DNA from: an uncultured Bacilli bacterium
GTDB lineage: Bacteria; Bacillota_I; Bacilli_A; RF39; UBA660
NCBI GenBank assembly: GCA_934101595.1
Contig: CAKORR010000001.1
Span: forward strand, 186,001 to 250,000
Direction: 5' to 3'
Length of the DNA stretch: 64,000 nt
The position numbers were made by a program, and so were the translations under genes. Shown one piece after another: positions 17,901-26,439 of this stretch (position 1 is its first letter; each line of letters opens with the position of its first letter). The notes under the pieces were generated by a model that saw only the letters and a program-made list of their open reading frames with translations, was not told the DNA's origin and searched no databases.

Positions 17901-18421
17901 TGTAAAGAAAAAAACTCTTCTAACGTAATCCAAACTCCCTTGTTATATAAAATAGTTGCTAGTTCTTTTCCTACATAACGATAATGCCATGGTTCATATT
18001 TATATTTAGTTATATTCATCTTTTTATCGGGATATCTTAAAATAAAACCATATTTATAAGCAAAATGATGTAAATAATTGAATTCTTTTTTAAACTTTTT
18101 AATATCCTTACTTTCGGATGAAACTATATCAATTGCTAAACCTGTTTGATGTTCCGAGTGCCCGGGACGCGCTACATATGTATCTGCTTTTTCTTTATCA
18201 ATTTTTTTATAGCTATTATAAAGTTTCTTTTGATAAGAATAACTTCTTAGGCCACTATCAATAAATAAGTTTATATTATACTTTAAAGCATCCTTTTGCA
18301 TTTTTTTAAAATTATCTATTAATTCTTTATTAAGAGATTGCTTTCGATATAAAAAACCTAAACCGTATTTTTTATTAACAATCAATATTTTTTTATTTAA
18401 AAATTTACAATATTTTTTCAT
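17894..18421 (-). CDS. vanY: D-alanyl-D-alanine carboxypeptidase, VanY type (M15B)
   Basis: A 175-aa zinc peptidase that trims the terminal D-Ala from wall precursors. Zinc-binding motifs are GHSEHQTGLAID near 93-104 and EPWHYRYVG near 148-156, with SGLRSY in between as expected. Unlike most VanY proteins it has no obvious signal peptide or membrane anchor: residues 1-35 are Lys-rich with only short hydrophobic runs. The start lacks a ribosome site, and a TATATT box ends six bases before the ATG, so it may be leaderless. It could also have a different start. Transcribed away from 18515 across a shared promoter region. Confidence 0.85.
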   Translation of the reverse strand: MKKYCKFLNKKILIVNKKYGLGFLYRKQSLNKELIDNFKKMQKDALKYNINLFIDSGLRSYSYQKKLYNSYKKIDKEKADTYVARPGHSEHQTGLAIDIVSSESKDIKKFKKEFNYLHHFAYKYGFILRYPDKKMNITKYKYEPWHYRYVGKELATILYNKGVWITLEEFFSLQS

Positions 18422-18461
18422 ATAATTAATATATGTTTGTAAATAAAACTTGCAATCATTA

Positions 18462-18490
18462 TTTACAAATTTTTCTTATTTTGCTAGAAT
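18462..18490 (+). promoter_or_regulatory. Promoter of the thioredoxin-like/trmL unit
   Basis: TTTACA and TAGAAT exactly 17 bases apart on the plus strand, 24 bases before the ATG at 18515. A minus-strand TTGCAA/TATATT pair for vanY overlaps the same region. Confidence 0.65.
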
Positions 18491-18514
18491 AATAAATGAA
18501 AGGATATGATTTAA

Positions 18515-19057
18515 ATGCCTAAGAAAAAAGAATTTGAAAGAAGTATACCTCTTAAAAATTACTATATAGTAGCCTTTATTTTCATTTGCGTAATCATAAT
18601 TATACTATACCTATTTAAGTGGTATGAAGTTAAAAACATTGAAAAGTATCGAGAAAGCTATTTAGTAAAAACTAATACTGTAAACTTAGAAATTACAGAA
18701 ATATCAGAAATCAATCAAGTGTTACAAGAAACTGCGGATAATTACTTTGTATATATTGGTTATCGAAATAATGAATCTGTGTATAACTTAGAAAAAAAGT
18801 TAGAGCCAATTATTAAAGAACATTATTTAAAAGATATTTTCTATTATATAGATATTACAAGTGCTTTAAATACTGATTATAAAAGTAACTTAAATAAAAG
18901 CTTAAATATTAAAGAAAACTTAGTAGAAAACGTTCCAACAATTATTTATTTTAAAGATAAAAAGCACACAATTATATATGATAAAAATGAAGATAAATTT
19001 ATTGATAAGTTTCTAAAATTATTAAAAGAAGAAGGATATAATAAAATAGCCAGTTAG
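18515..19057 (+). CDS. Membrane-anchored thioredoxin-fold protein without CxxC
   Basis: 180 aa. One N-terminal membrane anchor (about 15-37) and an extracellular domain of about 140 residues that looks like a thioredoxin fold: strand FVYIGYRN, helix, strand DIFYYIDIT, and VPTIIYFKDKK with the cis-proline typical of thioredoxins. The site where CxxC would sit reads YRNNES, so it cannot do thiol exchange. It resembles the bacteriocin-transport-accessory/thioredoxin-like group of Gram-positives. Its function is not known. It is followed by trmL after 23 bases. Confidence 0.65.
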   Translation: MPKKKEFERSIPLKNYYIVAFIFICVIIIILYLFKWYEVKNIEKYRESYLVKTNTVNLEITEISEINQVLQETADNYFVYIGYRNNESVYNLEKKLEPIIKEHYLKDIFYYIDITSALNTDYKSNLNKSLNIKENLVENVPTIIYFKDKKHTIIYDKNEDKFIDKFLKLLKEEGYNKIAS

Positions 19058-19080
19058 GCTATTTTTAAAAGGAATAAATT

Positions 19081-19596
19081 ATGATTAATATTGTTTTATT
19101 TGAGCCAGAAATTCCTATGAATACAGGAAATATTATGCGAACATGTGTCGCCACTAATTCTAAATTACATTTAATAAAGCCACTTGGATTTTCTTTAGAA
19201 GAAAAGTATGTAAGAAGAAGTGGCGTTAATTACATTGATAAATGTAACTATCAAGTTTATGAAAATATAGATGATTTTTATAGTAAAAATAATGGCACTT
19301 TTTATTATTTAACTAGATACGGACATAAACCACACACTAGTTTTGATTATTCTAATAAAGATGAAAATATTTACTTTATATTTGGAAAAGAATCAACAGG
19401 AATACCACGAGAAATACTAAAACCGCATTTAGATAATTGCTTAAGAATACCTATGACAGATAATGTAAGGGCTCTTAATTTATCAAATACGGTCGCAATT
19501 GTTACTTATGAGGCTTTAAGGCAACAAAATTATAATGATCTATTATTTGATGAGCCTCATAAAAGTAAAACATTTATTGAAGATTACAAGTCTTAA
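19081..19596 (+). CDS. trmL: tRNA (cytidine(34)-2'-O)-methyltransferase TrmL
   Basis: A 171-aa SPOUT methyltransferase that 2'-O-methylates the wobble base of tRNA-Leu isoacceptors. The start NIVLFEPEIPMNTGNIMRTC is the family hallmark. The SAM-binding knot contains FGKESTGIPREIL and the C-terminal IPMTDNVRALNLSNTVAI. Normal length. It is convergent with the Ca2+-ATPase gene, sharing 4 bases at the stops. Confidence 0.95.
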   Translation: MINIVLFEPEIPMNTGNIMRTCVATNSKLHLIKPLGFSLEEKYVRRSGVNYIDKCNYQVYENIDDFYSKNNGTFYYLTRYGHKPHTSFDYSNKDENIYFIFGKESTGIPREILKPHLDNCLRIPMTDNVRALNLSNTVAIVTYEALRQQNYNDLLFDEPHKSKTFIEDYKS

Positions 19597-22160
19597 ATAG
19601 TTATGGACTTGTTCTTTTTTTTAGTTATAATTTTTCTTATAAAATCAAAAGGAATAACACTAATGGCTAGTAATAGTACAATAATAAATTCTCTAGCAGT
19701 TAATCCATAAGTTCTAAATAGATCTCCCCCATGATATATTAAATATATTTGAGTTAAAAATATAAATGTGATCATACCTAAAAATACTTTATTTTTTTTA
19801 ATATTAGCCAAAATATTTAACCTAGTACTTCGAGCATTAAAGGAATTAAATATACCAATAAATATAAATAATGCAAAGTAGGCTGTCATAAGATATTTAT
19901 TATTCTCTCCAACTCGGATAACGCTTTTTATTATTGGCAATTTTAAAAACAAAATACATAATAAAGCCGAATAAGTACCCGTTATTAATATTTCTCCTAA
20001 CATATATCTATTTAAGATTGGTTCTTCTTTCTTTTTAGGAGGCTCATTCATATAATCAAGTATAGGAGCCTCATAAGAAAAGGCTAAAGCAGCAAAAGTA
20101 TCCATAATCATATTTAGCCAAAGCATCTGAATAATTGTAATTGGAGTATCAATGCCTATAAATGGTCCTATTAAAGATAGTATAAGCGCACACATATTTA
20201 CAGTAACTTGATAAATAATAAATTTACGAATACTTTTAAAAATTGTTCTACCATAAAGAATTGCTTTACTTATTGATAGTATATTATCATCAAGAATTAC
20301 TATATCACTAGCCTCTTTAGCAACTTCAGTTCCAGATCCCATAGCAAATCCTACATTAGCTTTTTTTAGGGCTGGTGCATCATTTACACCATCCCCAGTC
20401 ATTCCTACAATTAAATCATTATTTATGATTATCTTAACCATACGGCTTTTATCAAGAGGTAGAGCTCTAGCTATAACTTTTATTCGTTTTAAATTATCTT
20501 CTATAAAGTCATCACTAAGTTTATTAAATTCTTCACTTGATAAAGCTAAATCATTACTATCATTCATAATACCAACTTCTTTGGCAATACTTACAGCTGT
20601 CTCTTTGGCATCCCCAGTTATCATAATGATATCAATACCAGCATTTTTTATTAATTTAATTCCTTCTTTAGCCTCGTCTCTTAACTCATCTTTAATACAA
20701 ACAAAACCAATAAAAGTAAGAAGCTTAAGATTACTTCCCTTAGCTAAAACTATTACCCTCTCGCCTTTTTTTGTGTAGGAAGAAATATCCTCATTTAACT
20801 TATCTTTATTTTTTAAAATACATTTTTTTCCAAAATCGTCTAAATAATAAAAGCAATTAGGAAGTAATACTTCACTAGCTCCTTTATAATAATATGTATC
20901 ATCAATCTTAACACTACTGTATTTATTTTTACTATCAAAGTTGGTCTTATCACTTATCATATATTCTTTCTTTTTAAAATTTTTGATATATGAAAGTAAA
21001 GCTTGATCAGTAATATTACCGCCAATAATTTTATTATTGCTTAAAGTAGATTCATTATTATAATAAAGCGACTTAACAATTTCATCCGCATAATTGCTAT
21101 ACACTTCAAGTGATTTTTGATTTTTAAAGCCTGTTTGATAACTTTTTATTAAAGAGACACTTAACTTTCCCTTAGTAAGGGTTCCTGTTTTATCTGTCAA
21201 TAAAACGTTTAAACTCCCACTAGTTTCAATTCCCACTAATTTTCTTACTAAGACATTATCTTTAAGCATTCTTTTCATGTTACTAGATAAAACTAAAGTA
21301 ATCATTACCGGTAATCCTTCCGGAACTGCTACTACGATGATGGTAACACTAAGTGTTAGTGCATAAATTAAGTAATCTGCCATTAAATGAAAATTTTTTA
21401 ATGTTTCTAAAATTAAGGTTCCATTAAAATTATTATCAATTACTATTACTTTAAAAAGATAAGATAGACTAATCAAAACCGCCCCAATATAACCTATTCT
21501 ACTAATAACTTTGGCAAAACCTACTAATCTTTCTTTTAAAGGACTTTTTGGCTCTTTTTCTTCTATTTCTTTAGCGATCTTACCATACATAGTATTTTCA
21601 CCAACCGAAGATACTTTAATTAATCCTCTATTTTTATAGATAACACTTCCCCTATAAACTGTACTTCCTGGCGTTTTTTTAGCTTCCTTTTTTTCACCAT
21701 TAAGCATTGATTCATCAACTGATAATTCACCTTCTATTACTACTCCATCCGCCGGAATTTTATCACCTGGCTCTAAAACGACTATATCATTTACTACTAC
21801 TTCATCTACAAACACTAGAGCGACTTTCTTATCTCTTATAACTTTAACTTTTATTTTTGATGATTCTTCTTGTAAGCGAGAAAAAGCCGCTTCACTACCA
21901 TATTCCGATATAGTTGAAATAAATGAAGCTAATAAAATGGCAATTAAAATTCCAATTGTTTCGTACCAATCAAAGTCTCTAAATAAAAAAAGAGTTTTTA
22001 TAGCCAAGGCTATTAAAAGAATTCTAATAATTGGATCTCCCATAGTTTCTAACAAAAGTTTTAAAAAACTATTTTTTTTACCAGTACTTATTTTATTACT
22101 TCCATACTTATTTCTACTTTTAATTACTTCACTTTTACTAAGACCATTGTAAGAGTTCAT
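19593..22160 (-). CDS. Calcium-transporting P-type ATPase
   Basis: A P2-type ATPase of 855 aa, probably exporting Ca2+. In order: an N-terminal cation-ATPase segment, the TGE-type actuator region (ELSVDESMLNGE), membrane helix 4 with VAVPEGLP (calcium-site signature), the phosphorylation site DKTGTLTKG, the KGASEVLLPNC nucleotide region, TGDGVNDAPAL hinge, and helix 6 NMIMDTFAAL. Six C-terminal helices complete the fold. The gene starts in the DNA copied in the 241-bp direct repeat, so its first ten codons also occur at 23650-23679. SD is AGGAGGAAAGAA. Confidence 0.93.
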   Translation of the reverse strand: MNSYNGLSKSEVIKSRNKYGSNKISTGKKNSFLKLLLETMGDPIIRILLIALAIKTLFLFRDFDWYETIGILIAILLASFISTISEYGSEAAFSRLQEESSKIKVKVIRDKKVALVFVDEVVVNDIVVLEPGDKIPADGVVIEGELSVDESMLNGEKKEAKKTPGSTVYRGSVIYKNRGLIKVSSVGENTMYGKIAKEIEEKEPKSPLKERLVGFAKVISRIGYIGAVLISLSYLFKVIVIDNNFNGTLILETLKNFHLMADYLIYALTLSVTIIVVAVPEGLPVMITLVLSSNMKRMLKDNVLVRKLVGIETSGSLNVLLTDKTGTLTKGKLSVSLIKSYQTGFKNQKSLEVYSNYADEIVKSLYYNNESTLSNNKIIGGNITDQALLSYIKNFKKKEYMISDKTNFDSKNKYSSVKIDDTYYYKGASEVLLPNCFYYLDDFGKKCILKNKDKLNEDISSYTKKGERVIVLAKGSNLKLLTFIGFVCIKDELRDEAKEGIKLIKNAGIDIIMITGDAKETAVSIAKEVGIMNDSNDLALSSEEFNKLSDDFIEDNLKRIKVIARALPLDKSRMVKIIINNDLIVGMTGDGVNDAPALKKANVGFAMGSGTEVAKEASDIVILDDNILSISKAILYGRTIFKSIRKFIIYQVTVNMCALILSLIGPFIGIDTPITIIQMLWLNMIMDTFAALAFSYEAPILDYMNEPPKKKEEPILNRYMLGEILITGTYSALLCILFLKLPIIKSVIRVGENNKYLMTAYFALFIFIGIFNSFNARSTRLNILANIKKNKVFLGMITFIFLTQIYLIYHGGDLFRTYGLTAREFIIVLLLAISVIPFDFIRKIITKKKNKSITI

Positions 22161-22205
22161 TTCTTTCCTCCTAAAAAAATATATGGCCTAATCTATATAT
22201 TTATT

Positions 22206-22233
22206 CAATAAAAAAAATACCTCACGGGTATTA
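22206..22233 (-). terminator. rpmF terminator, duplicated copy
   Basis: An AATACC/GGTATT hairpin with a CGTGA loop and eight U on the minus strand; the same hairpin recurs at 23725-23752 after the intact rpmF. Confidence 0.75.
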
Positions 22234-22238
22234 ATTTA

Positions 22239-22371
22239 TTAATTCTCTTTACTTGCTTCAACTTTGATAACTTCTTGATTCTTATAGTTTCCACACTTAG
22301 TGCAAGCACGATGTGGTCTTATTGTAGCACCACACTTAGAACATTTAGTTAAAGCGCCAACTTCTTTTTTT
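22239..22371 (-). pseudogene. Truncated rpmF (ribosomal protein L32) copy
   Basis: The 3' two thirds of rpmF, nearly identical to the intact gene at 23758. It codes for the zinc-ribbon part with both CxxC pairs through the C-terminus. The first 19 or so codons are absent because the repeat ends at 22371, and unrelated AT-rich DNA follows. There is no start codon with a ribosome site, so this is a dead fragment. Confidence 0.88.
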
Positions 22372-22555
22372 CATAAATATATAAACGCATATATAAGCAA
22401 ACAAAATATTATTAAGTATATAATCATTTGTGTTTTACTTTTAAACATTTTTTTATTCTTAATATATTTTTTTCATAAAAATTACATCTCCACTATATTT
22501 TATCAAATTATTTACTATTTATAAAGCTTGTTTCTTTTTTTTAGGTAAAATAATG

Positions 22556-22583
22556 TTTAAAAAAACAAGCCTATGCTTGTTTA
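22556..22583 (-). terminator. Terminator of the 22571 gene
   Basis: An AAACAAGC/GCTTGTTT hairpin overlapping the stop, followed by a U run on the minus strand. Confidence 0.78.
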
Positions 22584-23344
22584 AAATCTATTAGAATATA
22601 TTTGTTATTTATTTTTTTGTATGAATACATGAATTTAAAAAAATCGTCTTTATTATTCATAAAAGCTTGTTTTAAGTATTCTTCATCGCTCATTGCACCA
22701 AATTCAATATCTTGATTAAGTGTTCTCGAAATATTATTTAAATTTGTGACTTCGGTTGGTCCAGTTTCAAATCCATCGGCATATAATCCATAATAAGTTA
22801 TTGTTAAAATATTATCTTTTTCTTTAGTACTTTCTAGCTTATAATTGTAAATATACGAAACATCTAAATCTGTTAGTACATCTCCAGGTGGAAACAACTC
22901 ATTATAAATGTATTCGTCTGTTTCTTTATTGTATTTATATAAAGGCTCTTCATCAAATTTTGTTGGGTAATAATCATTTGGTAAAACATTTAAATCAGAT
23001 CCATAAATACTTATTAAATTTTCTTTCAAGTCACTAAATTTTTTATTTTTATGACTTCCATCGATATTCCCATCTAGTATCCCTGCAGCATATAGTTTTT
23101 GACTATTATTTAAATTAGTTAAATAGTCTTTTAAATCATTATTTTTACTTTCAATGAAGTTATATAATATTTCAAGTGTATATCCTCCATAGTCTTCAAT
23201 ATTAATTTTTGCTTGTTGGCATTCTTCAACTATAGTTTGATTTTTTCCACCAAATTTTGTCCCTAAAAAAAATCCTCCAATACCTGAAAGTACAACGCAA
23301 AATATAATCATTACCGTAAAAAGCATTGATTTGTTTTTATCCAT
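22571..23344 (-). CDS. Membrane-anchored extracellular protein, unknown
   Basis: 257 aa from the ATG at 23344, which has GGAGATG upstream. An earlier in-frame ATG at 23368 has no ribosome site. One N-terminal membrane anchor (about 7-27, with a GIGGFFLG glycine-rich end), then a hydrophilic domain of about 225 residues that is Asn/Lys/Tyr/Asp-rich with one cysteine. No motif is recognised. The C-terminal 90 residues look like an all-beta or NTF2-like fold, but that is a guess. It is the only complete gene inside the inserted 1278-bp segment, so it may be foreign or a moved copy. Confidence 0.6.
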   Translation of the reverse strand: MDKNKSMLFTVMIIFCVVLSGIGGFFLGTKFGGKNQTIVEECQQAKINIEDYGGYTLEILYNFIESKNNDLKDYLTNLNNSQKLYAAGILDGNIDGSHKNKKFSDLKENLISIYGSDLNVLPNDYYPTKFDEEPLYKYNKETDEYIYNELFPPGDVLTDLDVSYIYNYKLESTKEKDNILTITYYGLYADGFETGPTEVTNLNNISRTLNQDIEFGAMSDEEYLKQAFMNNKDDFFKFMYSYKKINNKYILIDFKQA

Positions 23345-23411
23345 ATTTACATCTCCATTCTCAAACAAAGAATATCATAAACAATTAAAAAAAGCAACTC
23401 TTTAGGCTATT

Positions 23412-23649
23412 TTAATTACCTTTTACTTGACTCATTACTTCTTCAGCAAAGTTGTCATTTCTTTTTTTCATACCTTCGCCAACTTCATAACAAATCATTT
23501 TTAGTATCTTTCCACCATTGTTAGCTACATATTTAGCTACTGTTAGAGCTGCAATTTTTCATTCAGATGTTTCAACTTCTTTAGCTTCTTCAACTGTTTT
23601 AACATCACTTTTTAATAAATATGTTCCAATTCATAGCTTTAAATTCTTT
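23412..23649 (-). pseudogene. 3' fragment of an elongation factor Ts gene (tsf remnant)
   Basis: The last 50 or so codons read in one frame to a TAA at 23412 and end with YEVGEGMKKRNDNFAEEV and SQVKGN, which is the C-terminal end of EF-Ts (compare the YEVGEG-EKR--NFAEEV pattern in Gram-positive EF-Ts). Upstream the same frame continues with a plausible protein but carries two UGA codons, and it is cut at 23649 by the repeat. No start codon exists. It is therefore a broken fragment, whether decayed or imported from a UGA-Trp genome. Confidence 0.65.
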
Positions 23650-23890
23650 ACTTTTACTAAGACCATTGTAAGAGTTCATTTCTTTCCTCCTAAAAAAATA
23701 TATGGCCTAATCTATATATTTATTCAATAAAAAAAATACCTCACGGGTATTAATTTATTAATTCTCTTTACTTGCTTCAACTTTGATAACTTCTTGATTC
23801 TTATAGTTTCCACACTTAGTGCAGGCACGATGTGGTCTTATTGTAGCACCACACTTAGAACATTTAGTTAAAGCACCAACTTCTTTTTTT
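23650..23890. repeat. 241-bp direct repeat, copy 2
   Basis: Second copy of 22131-22371, differing at two bases only (A/G at 22304 versus 23823, and G/A near 22356 versus 23875). It starts abruptly at codon 10 of the duplicated ATPase start and continues rightward into the intact rpmF. Confidence 0.95.
23725..23752 (-). terminator. Terminator of rpmF
   Basis: An AATACC/GGTATT stem with a CGTGA loop and eight U on the minus strand, directly after the rpmF stop. Confidence 0.8.
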
Positions 23891-23949
23891 AAGTGAGTAC
23901 GACGCATATTCTTTTTTGTCTTACTAGTTCTTCTAAAAGGAACTGCCAT
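23758..23949 (-). CDS. rpmF: 50S ribosomal protein L32
   Basis: 63 aa. The N-terminus MAVPFRRTSKTKKNMRRTH is the L32 hallmark. A zinc ribbon follows with CSKCG and CTKCG pairs. It lies 4 bases downstream of yceD, the usual bacterial pair. Copy 2 of the direct repeat covers its 3' two thirds, and a truncated copy lies at 22239. SD is AAAGGAGTG. Confidence 0.97.
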   Translation of the reverse strand: MAVPFRRTSKTKKNMRRTHLKKEVGALTKCSKCGATIRPHRACTKCGNYKNQEVIKVEASKEN

Positions 23950-23953
23950 AATT

Positions 23954-24436
23954 TCACTCCTTTCTGTCCTCTAATAGCTCTTTTAGTGCTATAAATCTAG
24001 GATCAATTTCATCTTTAGTATTTTTATTAAGTTGCCAACCTTCACCAGAAAGTGAAACATCTTCATTATTTTTTCTTGCTCTAATTGGAACTTCCAATAC
24101 AATATTTTGCCATAAAATCTCTCGAATATCAAGTGTATTTTTACTTTTATCTATATAATTCTCTAAATATCCATCATTTTCTTCATAAGAATCATTCAAA
24201 GGAATCGAAAAATTATGCTCTATTTCTTCTAAAGTTATGGCATCTTTCATAATGATTGTACCACTAAATACAAGATCTAAGTTAATAGCATCAGTTAAAG
24301 TATATGATACATATCCTTTAACATGCAAAGATCTTAAATCATCTATTCCTAGCGATTTAAAATCACCAGTAATAGAAACATCTTCATCTATAAATATTCT
24401 TTTGTTATTATATAATTTTGTTAAATCTATAAACAT
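23954..24436 (-). CDS. yceD: DUF177 / YceD family protein
   Basis: 160 aa. YceD proteins affect 23S rRNA maturation or accumulation in several bacteria (family knowledge). Visible family features are the central VKGYVSYTLTDAINLDLVFSG-like beta region and the C-terminal DPRFIALKELL. The usual cysteine pair of the family is absent. I chose the ATG at 24436, which has GGTGAAGATA upstream, over one at 24448 that has none. It is co-transcribed with rpmF and divergent from tmcAL. Confidence 0.88.
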   Translation of the reverse strand: MFIDLTKLYNNKRIFIDEDVSITGDFKSLGIDDLRSLHVKGYVSYTLTDAINLDLVFSGTIIMKDAITLEEIEHNFSIPLNDSYEENDGYLENYIDKSKNTLDIREILWQNIVLEVPIRARKNNEDVSLSGEGWQLNKNTKDEIDPRFIALKELLEDRKE

Positions 24437-24473
24437 TATCTTCACCATTTAAAGTATAAAATAAAATTATTTA

Positions 24474-24502
24474 TTGTTCAAGCAAATTGTATCTGCTATA
24501 AT
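24474..24502 (+). promoter_or_regulatory. Promoter of tmcAL
   Basis: TTGTTC and TATAAT separated by 17 bases on the plus strand, 18 bases before the ATG. Confidence 0.7.
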
Positions 24503-24520
24503 CTTTTATGAGGTGGTAAA

Positions 24521-25612
24521 ATGGATGTTATTGGAATAATCGTTGAATATAACCCATTTCATAATGGACATTTATATCATTTAAATGAAATAAAAAGAAG
24601 ATATCCTAATAGTTTAATAATAGCCATTTTGCCTGGTTATTTTATGCAAAGAGGAGAATTAAGTGTTATTTCTAAAGAAGAAAAAGTAAAAATAGCTTTA
24701 GATAATAATATCGATATAGTCTTAGAGCTTCCAAGTTTATACGCGACACAAAGCGCTGATGTGTATGCATATAATGCTATTAAAATTTTAAACGAATTTA
24801 AAATAAATCGTCTTATATTTGGAAGTGAAACTAATAACTGTGAAACACTTAGACAAATAGCCGAAAAAAATATTAAAGAAGAGGACATTAAAAAATATTT
24901 AAAAATGGGCTTTAATTACCCTACTGCATTAAAAAAAGCCTTAAACATTGACTTTTCTTATAATAATCCCAATGACTTACTCGCTATTAGCTATATAAAA
25001 GCCATAATAAATAATAATTATGATATAAAATATGAAACTATTAAAAGAACTAGTAATTATCATGACAAACAAAGTAATGCCAAAGTAATAAGTGCTTCTA
25101 ATATTAGAAACAAAATTATGAATAACATTGATATTAAAAAGTTTGTTCCAATAAATTACAGAAATTTTAACAAGGGTGATAATTTATTTACAATTCTAAA
25201 ATATAAAATTATTACTTCTCATAATTTAGATGATTATCTTGATGTTTCTGAGGGCTTGGATAATCTTTTGAAAAAAGAAATAATCAAATCTAATGATTTA
25301 GAATATTTAATAAAAAGATTAAAATCTAAAAGATATACTTATAATCGTTTAAAAAGAATGTTAATTCACATCTTATTAGGAATTAGAAAGATAGATTGTA
25401 CAAGCGATACTTATATAAGAATATTAGGCTTTAATAAAAGTGGTCAAAAGTATATTAAAGAATGTAAAAAATCCTTTACTTTGCCAATCTATAATAAAGA
25501 TTTAGATAGTATAACTAAAACTTATGAAAAAAAAGCCAGCCTATTATATGATTTAATAAATAATACTAATACTTTTAAATTTGAAATTGAAAATAAACCT
25601 ATAATTAAATAG
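24521..25612 (+). CDS. tmcAL: tRNA(Met) cytidine acetate ligase
   Basis: A 363-aa enzyme that uses ATP and acetate to acetylate the wobble cytidine 34 of elongator tRNA-Met. The N-terminal nucleotidyltransferase fold shows IVEYNPFHNGHLYHL (the HxGH-type ATP site) near 7-21 and LPGYFMQRGELSVISKEEK near 38-56, both diagnostic. ELPSLYATQSAD and the FGSETN segment follow. The C-terminal part is helical as usual; 363 aa is a little short of the B. subtilis protein. The SD is GAGGTGG, six bases away from ATG. Confidence 0.93.
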   Translation: MDVIGIIVEYNPFHNGHLYHLNEIKRRYPNSLIIAILPGYFMQRGELSVISKEEKVKIALDNNIDIVLELPSLYATQSADVYAYNAIKILNEFKINRLIFGSETNNCETLRQIAEKNIKEEDIKKYLKMGFNYPTALKKALNIDFSYNNPNDLLAISYIKAIINNNYDIKYETIKRTSNYHDKQSNAKVISASNIRNKIMNNIDIKKFVPINYRNFNKGDNLFTILKYKIITSHNLDDYLDVSEGLDNLLKKEIIKSNDLEYLIKRLKSKRYTYNRLKRMLIHILLGIRKIDCTSDTYIRILGFNKSGQKYIKECKKSFTLPIYNKDLDSITKTYEKKASLLYDLINNTNTFKFEIENKPIIK

Positions 25613-25625
25613 GTTTATTATTTTT
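25589..25625 (+). terminator. Terminator between tmcAL and mutM
   Basis: An AATAAACCTAT/ATAGGTTTATT hairpin covering both convergent stops, with TATTTTT on the plus strand. Confidence 0.72.
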
Positions 25626-26430
25626 GACAATTTGGACAAAAGTATGTACTTCGGCCATTTATAAATTCTTTTTTAATAGGGTTTTTACACACACTACATG
25701 GCATTGATTCTTTTTTGTGAACTTTTAAATATTTTTGATAATTTCCTGTTACGCCTAAACTTGAAGTGTAACTTTTAATTGTTGTACCGCCATTTAATAT
25801 GGCTTTTTTTATAATTTCATTAGCACTTTTTATGATTTGCTCGCATTCACTAAGTTTTATTTCCGAGCCTAGTTTATAAGGATTTAATTTTGCCGAAAAC
25901 AAAACTTCATTAGCATAAATGTTACCAAGGCCACTTATAATAGATTGGTCAAGTAATAAGGTTTTAATCGGAATATGACGATTTTTTATTTTTTCATATA
26001 AATACTCTTTGGTAAGATTTTTATCATTAACTTCAATTCCAAGTTCTTTTATTTCTTTTAAATTTAATAAATCTTCTTTTAAAGCTAGAATCATTCGTCC
26101 AAACTTTCTTGTGTCGTGGTATCTTAATGTTTCATCACCAAAATAAATTATTATATGTTCATGTTTTTCTATTTTTTCAGTAGCTGGTTTTATGAAGAAT
26201 TTCCCTTCCATTCGTAAATGGGTTAGCAAAACATATTTTTGGGTAACAAATATAAGCCACTTTCCCATTCTCTTAATATCTAAAAATTCTTCATTTATCA
26301 AGTTATCTAAAGGATAAACACTATTACAAAGTATCTTATCGTATAATACTTTTACTGCGGTTATTCTTTTATTTAAAATACGTTTTTTTAAAACATTTCT
26401 TACTGTTTCAACTTCAGCTATCTCAGGCAT
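25618..26430 (-). CDS. mutM: Formamidopyrimidine-DNA glycosylase
   Basis: A 270-aa base-excision repair enzyme that removes 8-oxoguanine and Fapy lesions and cuts the abasic site. The catalytic N-terminus PEIAEVETVR (Pro2 nucleophile, Glu3) is intact. The helix-two-turn-helix region with LLDQSIISGLGNIYANEVLF and the C-terminal zinc finger (CSVC...CPNC) are present. It is 9 bases after polA, in an operon with it. Confidence 0.96.
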   Translation of the reverse strand: MPEIAEVETVRNVLKKRILNKRITAVKVLYDKILCNSVYPLDNLINEEFLDIKRMGKWLIFVTQKYVLLTHLRMEGKFFIKPATEKIEKHEHIIIYFGDETLRYHDTRKFGRMILALKEDLLNLKEIKELGIEVNDKNLTKEYLYEKIKNRHIPIKTLLLDQSIISGLGNIYANEVLFSAKLNPYKLGSEIKLSECEQIIKSANEIIKKAILNGGTTIKSYTSSLGVTGNYQKYLKVHKKESMPCSVCKNPIKKEFINGRSTYFCPNCQK

Positions 26431-26439
26431 AATTCCTCC

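Larger units (their letters stand above)
22131..22371. repeat. 241-bp direct repeat, copy 1
   Basis: Identical to 23650-23890 except for two substitutions and no gaps (offset exactly 1519 bases). It covers the first ten codons of the Ca2+-ATPase, the 80-base spacer with the rpmF terminator, and the 3' part of rpmF. On the left it continues into the intact ATPase; on the right it stops abruptly inside rpmF. Confidence 0.95.
22372..23649. other. 1278-bp segment inserted between direct repeats
   Basis: DNA lying between the two 241-bp repeat copies. It holds a membrane-protein gene (22571-23344) with its terminator and a fragment of an EF-Ts gene (23412-23649). Both flanking genes stay whole: the ATPase uses copy 1 and rpmF uses copy 2. 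This is the layout expected from a single-crossover (Campbell-type) integration of a small circle. The first 190 bases (22372-22560) contain only AT-rich DNA with no gene I can support. No transposase or terminal inverted repeats are seen. Confidence 0.75.

Noticed and set aside
22300..22524. Plus-strand ORF of 74 aa over the rpmF fragment
   Set aside because: Antisense to the truncated rpmF copy, running into AT-rich DNA; no ribosome site.
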